Part shown: in pieces, positions 1-10,874 of the stretch
Position numbering within the stretch: the stretch's first letter is position 1
How the letters are laid out: each line of letters begins with the position of its first letter
From: Reticulitermes lucifugus
Taxonomy: Eukaryota > Arthropoda > Insecta > Blattodea > Rhinotermitidae
Assembly: GCA_026260175.1 (NCBI GenBank)
Contig: JAKCWW010003291.1
Span: 26,822-49,235 of the forward strand
DNA length: 22,414 nucleotides
Direction: 5' to 3'
The notes under the pieces: model-generated
Databases searched by the model: none
The model's input: the letters and a program-made list of their open reading frames with translations, nothing else
What the model was told of the DNA's origin: nothing
Position numbers and translations under genes: made by a program

Positions 1-145
1 TAAAGGCGGCTGGTGCGTAGGGCTGACAACCTTACCACCTTCATGTGCTGATTGTCTAGAAATGTGGGAGCCTTAACCTCCTGGAACCCTAAGGGCCTGT
101 CCAAGCCTGTAATGGGATTGCTTTACCTTTCACCTTACAATATGA
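1..145 (+). repeat. SINE 3' body and tail, cut by the window edge
   Basis: The first bases match the body of the minus-strand SINE at 10545-10775: a TAA-GG-GGC-GG stretch followed by AGGCTGAC or GGGCTGAC, then a block with ACCACCTTC. The stretch ends in ACCTTT-type tail repeats near 125-145. The tRNA-like head would lie left of the window. The pairing of the two copies is seen directly in the sequence. Calling it a SINE is inferred from the tRNA-like head of the other copy. Confidence 0.6.
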
Positions 146-277
146 CATGTCCATGATACAATAGGAAATTCACATATATTATCCATATAAACCTGGTACT
201 ACCTGCTGGGTTAATAGAAGGTTATGAATTTCATTTATGTAATCCATTCCACTATAAATGGTTTTAAGCTTGGTATG

Positions 278-321
278 TACTCCCTGATGATGGCATTGTC
301 ATGCCGAAACATGTCGGGGTG
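278..321 (+). ncRNA. Hammerhead-ribozyme-like motif, probably from a Penelope-like retroelement
   Basis: The conserved core is present in order. CTGATGA is at 284-290. A perfect 5-bp stem II follows (GGCAT 292-296 with ATGCC 301-305, loop TGTC). GAAAC is at 306-310, a 2-nt loop at 311-312, and the cleavage triplet GTC at 313-315. Stem I pairs TACTCC (278-283) with GGGGTG (316-321), six pairs including two G-U. Stem III is only the A-U and C-G pairs, as is typical of the minimal hammerheads known from Penelope-like element terminal repeats. One oddity is an extra T at 291 between the core and stem II, which could weaken activity. No Penelope protein remnant was recognised next to it, so the parent element is an inference. 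Confidence 0.6.
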
Positions 322-424
322 AAGTGACTATAATATCATATGTAAGTGCATTAAGTGCATTTAGTTGGTACACTAAACGAAAACAGCAATAATTATAATT
401 CGTTGTTACACGCAATAAAAATGA

Positions 425-3400
425 AGAACTGTATTGTTTACAATAGTAAAAATTCTGACTACATCACATTTGTCAAGTCTGACTCCACGTTCTACACCGA
501 AGACAGTACGGAAAGTAGATGCTTATGACGACTGCTATGTGGATATTGTCTTACTGTGCAAGTATGCTGCTATTTGTCAGGTAATTTAAAAATTTACGCC
601 TGAAAAATAGAGTAGCCTACAGTTCATTTTCCTGTGTATTATCACTCCCTAATTCTGTACTTATTTATGGTTTCCAAGCTGAGAAGATTTCAAGAATTAT
701 GGGTGACAGCGAAGTTATAAATAATCCGAGACATATACGTTAGAACAAGCACACGTAATCTACAGGTAGGAGCAGACGGAATTGGATGAAACGCATTTGA
801 GTTTCTGACGGTGATAACAGAAAGCGTGGATAGCACATGCACAGCACTGCGCGGAAGGTACGGCCCTGTGTTCTGACATATATACTATGTCAAGTCATCA
901 GAATTCATCTGTTGGGGATGCGCGTAAATCGAAATAACACTGGAAGACATATTCAGATTTAGTAATCAGTAGCTACGTAATGTTTAAATGTAACAAATTT
1001 TGCGTCGTCGTGTATTCAATTCTATAAAAGTGTAAAACACTGACTGGAAGTGATAATCTGTTCATCTGAAAACAGAGTGCGGGACTTCTGTTTGAAGTTC
1101 GAATTGTATTGTTAAGAAGTTCACACGAGCATACGATAAGTTTGTACTGTGTTATTATCATGAAATTCGAGGGACTTACATTTTCGAGGGTACAGGGTAC
1201 CGCATTTAAAAGAGAGGTTTCTAGATCCTATTTATTTTGGCACTGACAAGAAACACAAATACATGCCGTCATAGAATGGTAACTCCTCAGATATCTCAGT
1301 AAAACATCACACTTATTTTCTCTAATAAACTTACAGTCTATAACCTCAGAAACTTTACCATCAACTAAATGAGCAACAACACATACTGTCACCGAGTCAC
1401 ACAGATGTTAGAAAGGCACGGTTAACTTTGCTAAAACAATCAGCACGACTGTGTTAGCGTTAGTTGTAACACCCTCCGTTTCTTAACGTTCTTATGTATT
1501 ACAAGTAACGTGTTATTTTAAATTATAAATTTCAATGTGGGACATTACTGCTTTCTTTCACACGCAGTGCACAAGCAACGGTAATTACCGTCTGATGAAA
1601 TAACGACTACGTCATAATAAAAAAAGTGAAGTCAGTGGCATTTAATGTATGTATTTCGCTTTTAGAATCATTCCACAAATGGGGCGTTCTGAGGTCCTCT
1701 ACGTACTAAAGATACATTTGCGTGTCTCGGCACTCCCTGTTCTTGTACTAGGTAGCTCTAGACATAAGGAATGCTGAAGTTTTAACTACTTTACTGCGAA
1801 AATGACAAATTGGTGCAACTACGCGTCTGTTCTAGATCTGCCTCGTCACACGAAAGCGCGTTTAAACAGGATATTAGAGTTGTCTTCCAGGTACATTAAG
1901 AACAGAACGGACGTTGTTGAACGCATGGAACCCATAATTCATGTCGTTAAAAGATACCTCGGTGTAATGCCGATAACAAATCTACGGCACAAGAATTTTA
2001 GTACTTTACCTTACCTTGAAGCAGGCGCCTAAACGAGACTTTATGCAAGGCCTTCTCAACAAAACTGTTTCGTTAATATCTGCATGATATTATCCAACAC
2101 TATTCAGTCTGCTATTAATTATGCCTTAAGACGGAAAATACAGAAAGTAGGACATAAAATGTGTATTACCACAGATGGTTATTGTGACTTTTACGGAACT
2201 CAGTTTTGAATTTTGGGTGCAGCCTTCAATGCCTGGAAGTGTCTTTAAGATTTCTCCCATGATTAAACTTAAAAACGACATTCTAGTCATGAAAAGAGGA
2301 GTATAAGTTTTATTGAAAGCAAAGGTGGCCAGACCATGAAGCTGGTTACTCACTTACTACATTGCTAAAAATCTTCATCCACTGACAATGTCACTGATGT
2401 TGATTAATTGTAAGTTTATTTTTGCATGTCATTAATTCACGTTCCTTTTTTTGTTCACCATAAATTTATCACAGAATTAAATAGCTTCAGGCTGAACACT
2501 TTCTCCAGTATTCACGAGATGCAGGCTTTTAGTCTGCTGTGTCGTGACGAGACTGACATTGGATTTCTGCAAGGTAGATAGGGAGAAGAGCTCAACTATA
2601 ATAAACTTCATTCTCAGGTTCCCGCATTGTAGTTCTGTATGAATGTGTGCATGCAATTTATCATCCCGTCTTCTTTATCTTCCCACGTCTCCGTTCTCCT
2701 TATTCCACTTCTAGTATCGAAGTACTTACCAGAACAGCAAAAGTCGAGTTCAGTTCTTCGCACGTGCTCCTACAGACTACAACTGGGAACACTCTCATAT
2801 TGCCACGCAGATTTTATCTTTCATTCTGCTATGTAACACAAAATTTCAGAACATGTGAAGGTTATTCAGGAGGATGAAAACAATATTTCTTTATAACATG
2901 TTGTAACCTTGTTTCGTGGAAACGAAAAGGAAACAGTCTGGAAGTTGTAACATGCGTCTTTCTCGAAGTACATGCACACCATGATAAAACTTGTTTCTTT
3001 CCCTGATTGTTCTTATTAAAGATGCTGCGTATTTCTTCGAGTCTATAGTTGAAATTTCCGGAACAGTATCATGAAAAAGGCCTCGGCTGATTTCTCAACG
3101 CCTATCATCATTTACTTTTCGTCACTGCAAATATATCAATTTCACATAAAGTCATCGAAAGGTCCGGAAGGCAATAAACCGTTTTTACGTTAGATGTAAG
3201 CTCCTACGAGTCCGTCCACCAGCCTTTCCCTGTATTAATAAGTACGAAAGACCTTAAAGCTTGTTCTTCTATAGATCGCGCCGATAGCAGTTTAAATTAA
3301 TGCCGACTGCAAAGTAAGGTCAGTGATTTTGCCAATATGTGAGTTGGACTCTTAGGCACTAAAACATACGATTCTGAAAGTAGGTTGGACAAAGTAGGTA

Positions 3401-5200
3401 GACCACTAACACACGCCTGTGCATACAATGAAGTGATAATTAACGTTTAGGTAAAATTTGTAACAAAACACTTCTGGCTGTTACTAATTCCTTACAGGTT
3501 TCGTTACATGTAACGTGCGTTAGCCGAATTATAACTGTATAAAACACAGCACACACAGTCCTTCTGTCTTATGACTCCAGCAAATACAAAGTCCTCAGAA
3601 ATGTCAGTAGGTTCATACACACATCAGTGCTTAACATGTGACATATAGTTTCTATGACAAATAACGCACGTGATTTCCACGTAACCACCTAAAACACTCA
3701 ACAAGGCTATGATTAGTTCTATTACTGACAACCTCATAGTAATCAGTTGGTAAATACTAAGAAAGACGCACTTTAATTAGCAGCAGCACATTAACATCAT
3801 ACGATGTGGGGGGGATATATCTCGTATATGATTTATTGTTTAAATGATATTTCAGAGCTGCCCTTCTGATTTTAAAAGGGGGTACAGCGGGGTGAAATGA
3901 AAAGGGAAGCTCTGAAAGATAACTATGCGTCATTTAAAGAACTCAGAGGGGTGAGTGTTTGCTTCTCGTTAAGCCAAAAATCGTGCTACTCCAAAGCAGG
4001 AGAAAATAGTGTATGCGGGAGGGGTTGTTGGTCAGCAGCCCTCTTGTGTAGTTTTAATGGCTAGCGGAGGTAACATTTTCTGCAAATGAAGCTTCCCTGA
4101 AAGGAATTCCGGCCGTGGAAAGGCAATGGTCGTTGCGTTCTAGAGGGAATTTTGTTTTGTGAGAGGGTTATTTTTTCCTCTAGAGTAGATAAAGATTCCA
4201 TTTAAGTGCATTAATTTGGAAAGCGGTTTCCCTTTAGTAACCCACATGGTTGAGTTATTTTAAGTAGGGTAAACCATATCTGAGATTTATTCTAATGAGT
4301 GGGTGGCGAATATAGCTTCCAAAAATTCTTTACATCGATCCGCTCGTTTCAGTATGAATGTTCTGCAATCTATTACACATCTTCAGAGTTAAAACAAAAG
4401 ATGTGTAACTGTGAAACAAGCTGGGCATTTTAGTAATACGTCAGCATGTAAGAGAGGTTTAAACTGTTACTATTCTTAGACAAATTGCCTGAACGTGACT
4501 TCTAAGGAGAAGTGCAACACCTCCCCAGATTTTTCAATCTCAAAGTATCGGCTAGAACAAAATATGCATTTCCTCACAGTTCCTGGTTCAATACGTATTA
4601 ACTAACTCCCCTTTCACTTGTGAAGGGCACATACTGACATCCGACACCTTCGTTCACAATTCTCACGTCAAAGTTTATCTTCTTTCAGTAGAACAGTTAC
4701 ATTTTTGTACCAAAAATAACAACATAATTTTAATATAAATTACGAACTTTTACGGTGAATTTTCAACGGGAATTAAGTTAGTCATTTTGTATGTTTTACA
4801 TAAATATCAGTGGGTCAAATCTGACCATGAAATCTTAACTACGTGACCACAGGTCGAATAACCTGAAGATAGGTGCAAGAAGGTCGCGTTTGCCAATGTC
4901 CATCTCAAAGAGCAGACGATGTCCAGTAGGATTAACGCGTGGTAAGAATTACTGATTATATTAGAAAGTTTTGGGTGTACTGAAGGAGGCGCCGTGTATC
5001 TGGCACTAAAACTGGTGACCATTGTTCGATGACTTGTATGTTGACGAGTCGCACAACAACGAACTCCAAGTCGACTGCAACTGTTTATTCGTGACAGACA
5101 ACAAGGTAATATTTCCAAGCTTTACACCAATACAATGCTGTAAAGTTAATAAATGCGATGTACTGAAGGATAATCACACACACACATCATTCATTCTGTA
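425..5200. other. Gene-poor AT-rich stretch with nothing recognised
   Basis: No protein family, RNA gene or transposon end was recognised here on either strand. The open frames are short. The largest are 76 codons at 1802-2032 and 103 codons on the minus strand at 4807-5118. They show no motif, no signal peptide and no convincing splice pairing. A 45-bp imperfect hairpin with TCTAGAGG arms lies at 4139-4183. It is treated as intergenic or intronic sequence. Confidence 0.5.
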
Positions 5201-5208
5201 GTCTGTCT

Positions 5209-5275
5209 GGCGAGAGGTCCGTAGCCTCTTCCAAAGGGAGTCCCCCACAGAGTGCAATCTAGTGCTTACTCTTTC
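5209..5275 (+). repeat. Possible fragment of the 18.9-kb SINE family
   Basis: The order AGAGGTC, then CGT-GCCTC, then GGAGTCC, then CACAGAGTG resembles the mid-body of the SINE at 18878-19120 (AGAGGTCTCTCCGTCG, GGAGGAGTCC, TACAGAGTG near 19004-19047). Only about 65 bases align and there are gaps, so this is a weak call. Confidence 0.33.
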
Positions 5276-5279
5276 AAAT

Positions 5280-7130
5280 TCCAGTATCCTCTCTTTTCCT
5301 TAAAGTCATATATGCAACGTAAAAATACCCGCATCACAACTCCAAAAATCTTCTTTGTGAAAATAGATAAGAGAAATTACAAAACCTCATTTCTCGTATA
5401 AATTCTTATGACCCCGATAATGAAGCTGCTTTGAGGGTAGATACAAGTAGCGCGCATTATTTTAAAACATTTTCAATTTTTAGACTACTTTCCTCACTTA
5501 AGGAAAGAACGTAACGCAACAGGCTATGTGTGTCTAACAACGCTTTCAAATTTCGTAACAGCTGAAGGATTTTCACCAACGCTTACATGAATGCTACGTC
5601 ATTAGAGGACACCATCACGCAAAATGTTACAGCTTTCTGCAATCAGTAACAAAACAACGGATGGAAGGGATGAAATGCGACACAACATTTAGGGACTGAA
5701 AATTATGAGTAGTAACAGAGCTTCGATAAATGTCCCACATTTCTTGTGCACATTTGTTTGTAGAAGGGAAAATAACAATACTCTAGCCGTGTGGAATATA
5801 TTTTTATCTTTGGCTTCATGGCGATAAAAAAACCACTGGAATTAGACACGTAAAAATCTGCTTCAGATATGGAAGAAAGATCGTAAACTTATCTAAGGCC
5901 TATGTACCACACAAGAACTGTCGTTTGTAAGTCAACCATTACAAACATGGCAACGCTGCAAAACTTCTAGTTCATGTCCGACCAATTAAACGTAGACAGA
6001 AAATGTACTTAATCTGAAGTTCTTGAGACACGTAATATTAAATACCATTAGTATAAGTTAACAGATCTGTAAAGATACCTGTCTCTCCTATAGGCAAGTA
6101 TTTTCGAAGTTCTGTTGGGAATTACTTGACTAATTTTAGTACACTTAAATGTTAGACCTCTGAAGTCAAGAAGAATGGTTACTGCGTTTGATCGCAAAGC
6201 CTGACAAAAAGAAACCATGTAAGAAATCTAGATATATACTGAATGAAGATATCAAACAGGCTCTAGATGCAAAGGAGAGTTGATTACCTCTTCAATATGT
6301 GATTAAGAATATGGCGAACTTTTTTGAACACGGTAATGAATATGTCTGTTGAGTACGAAAACGGGGGACTTCTTGAGAAGACGAGAGGTCCTCAGCTTGC
6401 GGCTCATTGGCGTTCGTTATTGTTTATTAAGGTGTTTAAAACTGTTTCAGTTTCACTACTCATATTAAACTTTTTCCACATTAGAGCATACACATTAATG
6501 GAATTTCCTCCAGCGTATATAACAATTATAAAGACATGTCTTGTAAAAATGTGACACCTTTTAAGACGAGGCTGACACTATTATTGAAACAGGCTTTATG
6601 CGGTGCATGCTACGGTCTTATAACTTTCTATTTTGGATACCAAGCACAAGATATCGAGTTAGAATATACTGTCTTAGTGAGGACGGGCATTAGTCTGTTA
6701 TCTCTATTGAATATCACAGCAGAATGTTAACTGATGTCCATACGGAAGTAAATTTGTGACACATGGTAACTGCCCAATTAATAACTCTAGTCCTATCTAC
6801 CTTTCAGGGGAAACTGCAAGCCGATGTACTCTGTTAATCAATGCTGCAGGACTATAGTAAATTAGCTTTGGTTAATAATGACTGGTATTATTCAATCAAA
6901 TTGCAGTTAACATTATCTACATTTGATCAAAAAAGGAATGGTTGATTGGTGAACAGTAATTTGTACTCCCATGTATAACTGTCTTTTGGGACCTGGACCC
7001 GCAACTAACCCAACAAACTGTACAAAAAGTTGATTCACCATACCTAAACACAGCTGCAATTACATATACCAGCTACTTTAACGTTCCTAACACACTGCGT
7101 TTATGAACCCGGTAATGTTTCTCAAAGCGA
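5280..7130. other. Gene-poor stretch with nothing recognised
   Basis: The sequence is AT-rich. Short overlapping open frames at 6324-6554 and 6536-6730 have no recognisable domain or codon pattern and are most simply chance. No tRNA, transposon end or tandem array was seen. Confidence 0.45.
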
Positions 7131-7132
7131 AT

Positions 7133-7385
7133 AGTGCTTGCGAGATTTGTGGTTCTCACAGCGGTGTTGCTGACGATGCAAGTATTGCTTGAAGTGACGC
7201 TGTGTCCTTGGGCGCACAGTACAGACCCGCTTCGAAAAATCGAAGTGCGTCCATCTTCAGAGTCAGACACTCCAAAAAAATACCCGGACTGCTTTACCAT
7301 GAAGATCATGGCGCTACGGCCCATCGAAATTTTGGAAACTACTTTCCCAAGGACACAGCGTCACGCCCCAGAAGATTTGCAATTC
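7133..7385 (+). repeat. Dispersed-repeat fragment with pseudo-coding frame
   Basis: The conceptual translation contains the strings VLTAVLLTMQVLLEVTLCPW and, later, MALRPIEILETTFPRTQRHA followed by PEDLQ. Strings of this pattern recur in translations of many arthropod genomes and come from an interspersed repeat rather than a host gene. The segment is more GC-rich than its flanks and ends abruptly near 7385. A 20-nt stretch (7151-7170) occurs again, inverted, at 12218-12237. The repeat class is not settled from sequence alone; a retroelement 3' region is plausible. The 108-codon open frame running to 7460 is therefore not annotated as a gene. Confidence 0.6.
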
Positions 7386-7464
7386 TTAAGCAGAGTTTTA
7401 TTTCCCAAACGACATAATAAGCCACTGATCTTTGAAAAATATATGCAGCGGGTTTTCTGAGAGA

Positions 7465-8790
7465 TGGAACAAAATTTTTAAATGTTATTTATAAAAACTT
7501 CGTGTTTCAAAAAATAAATACTTTTTTATGATTACGATTATGTACAAGTGTAATAATTATTTTTCTACAACAGATTATCGTGTATTAACATTTTTAAATC
7601 CTGTCAACCTACAGTTTTCTTTGCATTTAATCTGCTAAGACTTCTGTAAACTCTCCAGATGCAGTACTGGCTCATTAAGGCTTATACGTAAGTAAATAAA
7701 CCAATAAGTAACGAAGATTGGGACAGAGTGTTTTTCTTGAAAAAGTTGGTTGTTAATCAGATGACCAAGAAATTAATAGCATTTATCGAAAATGTAATCT
7801 TGTTTACAAAATTCCGTGATTAAAATATATCTTTGGATATTAAATAGCTCAATCCAACTAACACAAAACACCTTTTTAAATTTAGTTTCAGTTTAACTTT
7901 AGTCTATTTTCTCTGTAGTCATTAGCATTATAGTGATTGTGCACTGGCAAAAACCTGATGTTACCAGTCGCATCCAAAAGTAATGTACTTGAAACTCAAC
8001 TAATAATAAATATCCATAATTTCAGCCTATTTTCTACGCCGAGTCTCTCAAATTGTTGATTTCTTCCGGTTTATAAATTCAATACGTTCTATGCTTAAAT
8101 TTCGCTTATTTTCCCTTATCTGTCTGTACACATTGGCACAGAAAGATGGCGACATATATTCATGCTTCGAGGGAGACAGACAAAAAGAATTTCGGTGTCC
8201 GAACATACCACGGCATTATGTCTCACAAGAAGCAAGTACATTGATAAAATCACTCATATTGACCAGGACTTTTTTCGATCGTCACACTATATTTAACACA
8301 AACACACAACGTTTCAGAAGTTATGCGAACCAATTTTCAATAACTTACATGTTACTTGCACAATGATATTCGCAGCCATATAAATGAAACTGAGTTTTTA
8401 GTCTCAATTTCAATAATACGTAAGAAGGACGGAAGGTACACTGAGAAACAGGAAATTAACCTACACTGCTATAACACATTTACTGTCAGAGAAAACATGT
8501 TCGAATACTTCCTGTCGTTCCTTGGACAGAAACCTGTGAAGTTCCCGATCATTGCCTGCATTCTTGTTAGCACAACAAGGCAACTCGTTTAGCCGCTCGA
8601 ATTATATCCTAAAAGATTTTAAAGCAGTGTCGGCCCCGTGTATAAGGAGAGGTGAAATCTTAGAAATGCCAATGCCCCTTCTAATGTTTCATTTCCATCT
8701 GCTAGTTCATACTGTACGGCTTATCTTCAAGTAATATGTCACAGCTACATACAGTTCGTTGGAGCTACAGATCTGATAACCTCGTAAGAA
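7465..8790. other. AT-rich stretch with nothing firm
   Basis: Three consecutive short open frames occur at 8091-8366, 8356-8592 and 8552-8734. The first begins with a hydrophobic stretch (MLKFRLFSLICLYTLA), but there is no matching family, splice structure or composition change. The stretch is regarded as intergenic or intronic. Confidence 0.45.
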
Positions 8791-8791
8791 T

Positions 8792-8799
8792 GATAAAAT
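8792..8799. repeat. Left target-site duplication of the 8800-9260 element
   Basis: GATAAAAT immediately left of the element is matched by GATAGAAG immediately right of it, six of eight bases identical. Confidence 0.6.
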
Positions 8800-9260
8800 T
8801 AGGCTGACCATACGTCCCGTTTTGAACGGGACAGTACCGTTTTTTTCTATGTTCCGTCCGTCCCGTCGTTTTAGTAAAAATGCCATTTTTGTCCCGTTTT
8901 TTAATAAGAACTTTAAAATATGCTTAAATATTGGTCAGTCATAACATGTAATCAAGTTTTCATCAATGCCTGCTATTGTAGGTACCAGTCATTCGTGTAA
9001 CTATCGGTAGAGGAGCGTTGATCAAGATCGACAATGGCCCATTGAATAAATAGTGTAACTTTAAAAGTCAATGCATTATTCAGAGAAAAGAAAAAAAAAC
9101 GTGCTGGCAACATTTGCGCGGTTCTGTGAAGAATTATTGTAAGTTCAATATTTTTATGTAATAAAACATTTTTTAAGTGTCCTACTCTTTATGAACTTTT
9201 CCCACCCCCATCCTCCCATTCCCCGTCCCGTTTTTGTGTCAAGAAATTATGGTCAGCTTA
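8800..9260. mobile_element. Non-autonomous hAT-like DNA transposon
   Basis: The two ends form inverted repeats of 13 bp with one mismatch: TAGGCTGACCATA at 8800-8812 and, on the other strand from 9260, TAAGCTGACCATA. The flanks GATAAAAT (8792-8799) and GATAGAAG (9261-9268) agree at 6 of 8 positions, which fits the 8-bp target duplication of the hAT superfamily. Just inside the left end is a perfect 8-bp hairpin (8814-8832, GTCCCGTT/AACGGGAC). The motif GTCCCGTTTT recurs at 8891 and 9225. No transposase domain is recognisable in the 461 bp, so it would have depended on a partner element. The eroded duplication suggests an old insertion. Confidence 0.8.
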
Positions 9261-9351
9261 GATAGAAGAAAATTGTTTGACATAAGTTTATATTGAAACT
9301 GAGGCCTGAGATTCTACACAGCGATAAAAAGTTTGAATTTAGAAGTTCGGA

Positions 9352-9412
9352 TTATTGTCCGGTTGGTACTCACCAACATTTCGGGGGAACAGGACAACTC
9401 CATCTTCACGGT
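9352..9412 (-). repeat. Degenerate hammerhead-like retroelement tail
   Basis: On the minus strand the order is GTGAAGATGG, a short spacer, CCCCGAAAT, then a perfect hairpin GTTGGT-GAGT-ACCAAC (plus-strand positions 9362-9377). This is the layout of Penelope-like terminal sequences, in which CTGATGA and GAAAC flank a stem, but the CTGATGA box is decayed to GTGAAGA and GAAAC to GAAAT. It is unlikely to cleave now. The assignment comes from pattern similarity, not from a database match. Confidence 0.4.
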
Positions 9413-9719
9413 AAGTTGTACACCTAAACAAAATACAGAATATGTGATCTACATTGGAGTATATGCTAGGCGAAGAACAAAGTGGATTTACCAAGTATAG
9501 ACCATGTTTTGAAAGCATATTTCTTTTAAAACAAGTAATTTAAAAAATGCAGAAACACAACCTTAAAAGGCACATTGTCTTTTATATACGGGTTTTATCA
9601 AGTGAATGGAAAAAGACAACGGTAAATATTATATTATATTATAGAAATATTTAGTCACATGTTACAAAACAAAGATTATTATAAACATTTGGCTTAAAAA
9701 ACAAATATAATTTAATATT

Positions 9720-10470
9720 GGCTATAAACAAGGGTGCAGTTTCTTATCCACACTTTCTGTCCCCATACCGGCGACATCCCAAAATTGTACAGGCTCAGTA
9801 ACTCCAGGTCTACCAGACTCTTAAAACGCACACATAAATATTTTACAAGACGAAGATCATATTTAAGATAAGATTGTAAAAATGACTTACAGAGGACTGT
9901 TTTCACTAAATCAATTTTATAAGAAACGTAATCTCAAATTTTCAACATATGAGACCAAAATCATGGCTTTTATTGCTAAGAAATCTGTAAGGTTAAAAAG
10001 AGATGGGTCGGATAATCATGTTAGAAATGTTTGTGAATTACATGTAATTAGGCTGCAGCATTAGTTGCAAGCATGATAATGATGCAGATCATAAACTGCA
10101 CATGTGTGAAGCAGTATGTGGGATCACACTTCAATAAGTGAGGCAGAGCAAGGAGAGATTCAAAAGTTAAGAGCACACCGATATTTCTAGACGGGTGTAA
10201 AACATGGTGCTAACAGACAGACATAAAGAAATACGAATACAAGGTACCGAAAAACAGTTCCAGAGGAGAATTAGAAGCTGCAGTTAAATGAAAAAAATAC
10301 AGAAAATAGAGGATGTAAATTCAGGAAACATCAAAACAGTATAATATTTTAACAAACAGATATAACAACTATTGAGTACTACCTGAGCATTATCTAACGG
10401 AACATTAAATTACATGCACACAGAATGCCGTTAGATTTGACGCCTGTCTGTGAGCCGAAGAAAATCATTT
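9720..10470 (+). pseudogene. Non-LTR retrotransposon reverse transcriptase, decayed C-terminal half
   Basis: Reading one frame from 9723 gives YKQGCSFLSTL, the decayed RQGC-x-LSP-x-LF motif of non-LTR reverse transcriptases. Next comes HINILQDEDHI, where the catalytic FADD box is degraded to QDED. The block from about 9879 gives LQRTVF then SLNQFYKKRNL and STYETKIMAF, matching the region where these enzymes carry an NLxIS-x-KTKxMAF stretch. After a frameshift near 10053 the frame gives CSISCKHDNDADHKLH, then near 10200 NMVLTDRHKEIRIQ, and near 10420 LHAHRMPLDLTPV, all in family order. At least six stop codons and a frameshift break it. The N-terminal endonuclease and the upstream palm are absent, which is the usual 5' truncation. 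It would have copied element RNA at the insertion site. It is a dead relic. Confidence 0.82.
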
Positions 10471-10544
10471 CGAGCACACTGTTTTAAGTATGGTGAGCTA
10501 ACCTCTAACAAAAAGGCACGGTTCCTACTGTTTACTCCGTAAAG

Positions 10545-10775
10545 GGGTAAGTGCAGCGATATCTCCACTCATTTTAAACCTTAGAAGGAGGCAGAGACGA
10601 GTGTCAGCCTCACACCCCGCCACCTTACCCCAGGGTTAAAAACCCCCCGGTACCCACTGAGTAGTAGACCGGATAGGCCACAGCGCCGATCTGAAAATTT
10701 TGAACCCCGGGTCGTCCAGCTCTGAGCCCAATCACTATACCAAATACGCCATTCAGGCTCCGATAAACCTAGTAT
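10545..10775 (-). repeat. tRNA-derived SINE
   Basis: On the minus strand the head reads like a tRNA. An A-box-like TGGTATAGTGATTGGG lies at plus positions 10742-10727, and a decayed B box with GGTTCAA lies near 10706-10698. These would drive RNA polymerase III. Downstream is a GTACCGGGGGG-TTTTT-AACCCTGGGG hairpin, then the TAAGG-GGCGG body shared with 1-145. The 94-codon open frame across it (10581-10865) is an accident of the GC-rich SINE and not a gene. Confidence 0.7.
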
Positions 10776-10874
10776 TAACTGCAGTACCGTAACTAAATTA
10801 CAACGCCTGGACCCCGACTCATGGCTAACTGAAAAAGCGGCAAACGCTGCGCTGCCAGCCGTCACGCGAAACGA

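Noticed and set aside
1802..2032. A 76-codon plus-strand open frame of fairly protein-like composition
   Set aside because: It has no recognised domain, no splice sites and no upstream promoter-like feature. It is retained only as a note in the gap entry.
5177..5187. Short CA run suggesting a microsatellite
   Set aside because: Only about five units, too short to annotate.
7134..7460. A 108-codon open frame with a hydrophobic start
   Set aside because: The translation matches the pattern of an interspersed arthropod repeat, and an overlapping frame on the other strand is equally open. It is not a host gene.
8091..8366. A possible small secreted protein (hydrophobic N-terminus)
   Set aside because: The hydrophobic stretch is short, the remainder has no cysteine pattern or family similarity, and AT-rich DNA often gives such starts by chance.
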